In this document: piece after piece, positions 5,632 through 7,326 of the stretch
Layout: every line of letters starts with the position of its first letter
Position numbering within the stretch: the first letter of the stretch is position 1
DNA from: Lentisphaeria bacterium
GTDB taxonomy: Bacteria; Verrucomicrobiota; Lentisphaeria; Oligosphaerales; PUNB01
DNA length: 7,326 nt
Direction of reading: 5' to 3'
Assembly: GCA_007133055.1 (NCBI GenBank)
Contig: SLNM01000356.1
Span: forward strand, 1-7,326
Translations under genes and position numbers: made by a program
The notes under the pieces: model-generated
The model's input: only the letters and a program-made list of their open reading frames with translations
What the model was told of the DNA's origin: nothing
Databases searched by the model: none

Positions 5632-7305
5632 ATGTCTTATGCAATTGGACTGGACTATGGGACTAACTCGGTAAGAGCATTACTGGTGGATACCGCCGAT
5701 GGCAGCGAGCTGGCGACGGCGGTTTACGACTATGAACACGGTGAAAACGGTATTTTGCTCGATGGTTCGAACCATAACCTGGCCCGGCAGAGTCCGGCCG
5801 ATTATTTGACAGGTCTTGAACGGACGGTTCGACAATGCCTCGATAGTGCTGTTCGAGCCGACCCGGGGTTTGACCCGAAACAGGTGATTGGGTTGGGGGT
5901 TGACACTACAGGCTCCACGCCGATTCCGGTCGACCAGCAGGGGCGGCCTTTGGCCTTTCATCCTAAGTATCAGGATCATCTGGCCGCCCAGGCCTGGTTG
6001 TGGAAGGACCACACCGCCCATGCCGAGGCGGCGGAGATTACCGAGCTGGCTCGGCGTCGTCGTCCGGAATATCTGAATGTTTGCGGCGGCACCTACTCTT
6101 CGGAATGGTTCTTCAGCAAGATACTTCACTGCCTGCGAAGCGCTCCCGAGGTATTCGAGGCGGCCCATACCTGGGTCGAGCATGCCGACTGGCTGCCTGC
6201 GGTGCTGACCGGAACCGAGAATCCACAGGTGCTCAGGCGCAACCGCTGTGCGGCCGGGCACAAGGCGATGTTCAGCGATCAGTGGGGTGGATATCCGGAC
6301 CGGGAGTTTCTGACTCAGCTCGATGCGCGGCTCGGGAATCTGTCGGGGACTTTGCCAAAGCAAACTTTTGCCATCGACGAACCGGCCGGCGGCCTGACTG
6401 AGATGTGGGCGGACAAGCTGGGGTTGCCTGCCGGCATCCCAGTGGCCATGGGCGCTTTCGACGCTCATCTGGGTGCGGTCGGCTCCGGTATCGCACCCGG
6501 GGTGATGGTGAAAATTCTCGGTACCAGTTCCTGTGACCTGGTGGTGCGGGACAACCACGGGTCGCAACCTGAAATCCCCGGTATTTGCGGGGTGGTCGAT
6601 GGATCGGTGCTGCCCGGTCATTACGGGCTGGAGGCGGGTCAGTCGGCGGTCGGTGATATTTTTAACTGGCTGGTCAACTACATTCAGCCGGGCGGCCCGC
6701 AGTCGGGCGGCCATGCCGCGCTCACCGCCAAGGCCGAAAAACTGAAACCCGGTCAGTCCGGCCTCCTGGCCTTGGACTGGAACAATGGCAACCGCACTGT
6801 TCTGGTGGATCAAAGGCTGACCGGGCTGCTGGTCGGCCAGACATTGCATACCAGGCCGGAGGAAATCTACCGGGCTTTGGTGGAGGCTACCGCCTTTGGT
6901 GCTCTGACCATTGTCAATCGCTTCGAGGAATATGGAGTGGCGACTGAAAAGATTGTCAGTTGCGGAGGGATCAGCGATAAAAACGAGATGCTCATGCAAA
7001 TCTACGCCGATGTCACCGGGCGCGAGATGCTGGTTTCTAAGTCGGCGCAAACCTGCGCCCTGGGCGCGGCGATTGCCGGCGCCGTGGCGGGCGGGGCGTT
7101 TCCCGACTTCCACGTCGCCCAGCAGGCAATGACCGGATACAAAAGCAAGGTGTTCCGCCCGATCACCGCCAACCAGGGTGTTTATCGACGGCTTTTCGCT
7201 CTCTATCAGCAACTGCATGACGCCTTCGGGATTGCCGGCGCCGACGAGAACCTTTCGCAGGTGATGAAGGAGTTGCTAAAAATCAAGGATGAAAATCGAG
7301 GTTGA
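5632..7305 (+). CDS. araB: L-ribulokinase
   Basis: This 557-residue FGGY-family kinase phosphorylates L-ribulose to L-ribulose 5-phosphate in cytoplasmic L-arabinose breakdown, using ATP. It parallels E. coli AraB along its full length. Shared segments are the N-terminal phosphate-binding loop AIGLDYGTNSVRALLVD (4-20), GVDTTGSTP (89-97), WKDHTA (124-129), GGTYSSEWFFSKILH (152-166), the RCAAGHK segment, GAFDAHLGAVG with the catalytic base D277 (274-284), GTSSCDLVV, GICGVDGSVLPGHYGLEAGQ-type segment and the C-terminal CGGISDKNEMLMQ. The WKDHTA and SSEWF segments distinguish ribulokinases from glycerol and xylulose kinases. Length is normal (E. coli about 566). It lies between GH95 and the probable araD start and is probably in one operon with them. 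AraA, which makes its substrate, is not in the window. Confidence 0.96.
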   Translation: MSYAIGLDYGTNSVRALLVDTADGSELATAVYDYEHGENGILLDGSNHNLARQSPADYLTGLERTVRQCLDSAVRADPGFDPKQVIGLGVDTTGSTPIPVDQQGRPLAFHPKYQDHLAAQAWLWKDHTAHAEAAEITELARRRRPEYLNVCGGTYSSEWFFSKILHCLRSAPEVFEAAHTWVEHADWLPAVLTGTENPQVLRRNRCAAGHKAMFSDQWGGYPDREFLTQLDARLGNLSGTLPKQTFAIDEPAGGLTEMWADKLGLPAGIPVAMGAFDAHLGAVGSGIAPGVMVKILGTSSCDLVVRDNHGSQPEIPGICGVVDGSVLPGHYGLEAGQSAVGDIFNWLVNYIQPGGPQSGGHAALTAKAEKLKPGQSGLLALDWNNGNRTVLVDQRLTGLLVGQTLHTRPEEIYRALVEATAFGALTIVNRFEEYGVATEKIVSCGGISDKNEMLMQIYADVTGREMLVSKSAQTCALGAAIAGAVAGGAFPDFHVAQQAMTGYKSKVFRPITANQGVYRRLFALYQQLHDAFGIAGADENLSQVMKELLKIKDENRG

Positions 7306-7308
7306 ATC

Positions 7309-7326
7309 ATGCTGGAGAAACTGAAA
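7309..7326 (+). CDS. araD: Start of probable L-ribulose-5-phosphate 4-epimerase (cut by window end)
   Basis: Only MLEKLK is visible. It starts three bases after the araB stop, with GAGG (7298-7301) seven bases before the ATG. Known AraD proteins begin in nearly the same way (MLEDLK in E. coli), and araD commonly follows araB. The enzyme would convert L-ribulose 5-phosphate to D-xylulose 5-phosphate. Six residues alone would not identify it. The call rests on those residues plus the position after araB. Confidence 0.65.

Noticed and set aside
5680..7218. 512-codon - strand frame opposite araB
   Set aside because: It is a shadow of the GC-rich araB gene. The translation matches no family, while araB is unmistakable.

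Overview
The window is 7.3 kb of chromosomal DNA from a bacterium with a plant-sugar catabolic locus. It holds four complete protein genes and the first six codons of a fifth. In order these are an AraC-family regulator (+), a COG1373-type AAA ATPase with a DUF4143 tail (-), a GH95 glycoside hydrolase (+), L-ribulokinase AraB (+), and the start of a probable L-ribulose-5-phosphate 4-epimerase AraD (+). Genes are moderately GC-rich. The gaps of 300-450 bp are crowded with imperfect palindromes that look like dispersed intergenic repeats. This style, together with a GH95-araB-araD cluster, would fit environmental PVC-type bacteria (Verrucomicrobiota, Lentisphaerota, Kiritimatiellota, Planctomycetota). 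That assignment is an impression from gene style and not a determination.

Layout: 1-428 is non-coding, with a 68-bp inverted repeat, a hairpin, a promoter-like module and a 12-bp tandem repeat. 429-1286 is the AraC-type regulator. 1287-1591 is a convergent gap with a 75-bp inverted repeat and two smaller hairpins. 1592-2725 is the ATPase on the opposite strand, with a strong palindrome covering its ribosome binding site. 2777-3179 is the GH95 leader region, holding a second copy of the promoter-like module and a composite palindromic element. 3180-7326 is a tight co-directional GH95-araB-araD unit (gaps of 64 and 3 bp).

Working model: the GH95 enzyme, which lacks a signal peptide and is therefore probably cytoplasmic, removes terminal alpha-L-galactose or alpha-L-fucose from imported plant oligosaccharides. 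AraB and AraD convert L-ribulose to D-xylulose 5-phosphate for the pentose phosphate pathway. Arabinose isomerase (AraA) is not in the window. Together this suggests use of a hemicellulose such as arabinoxylan, which carries both arabinose and L-galactose decorations. The regulator and the GH95 operon share a 59-bp promoter-like module (50 of 59 identical, no gaps), so the regulator may control both itself and the operon although the unrelated ATPase gene lies between them. The most notable observations are this shared module, the Thr at the GH95 position thought to separate galactosidase from fucosidase activity, the start-site palindrome of the ATPase, and the palindromic element flanked by a 10-bp direct repeat in the GH95 leader. 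I found no RNA gene, CRISPR array, transposase or wholly new multi-gene system.
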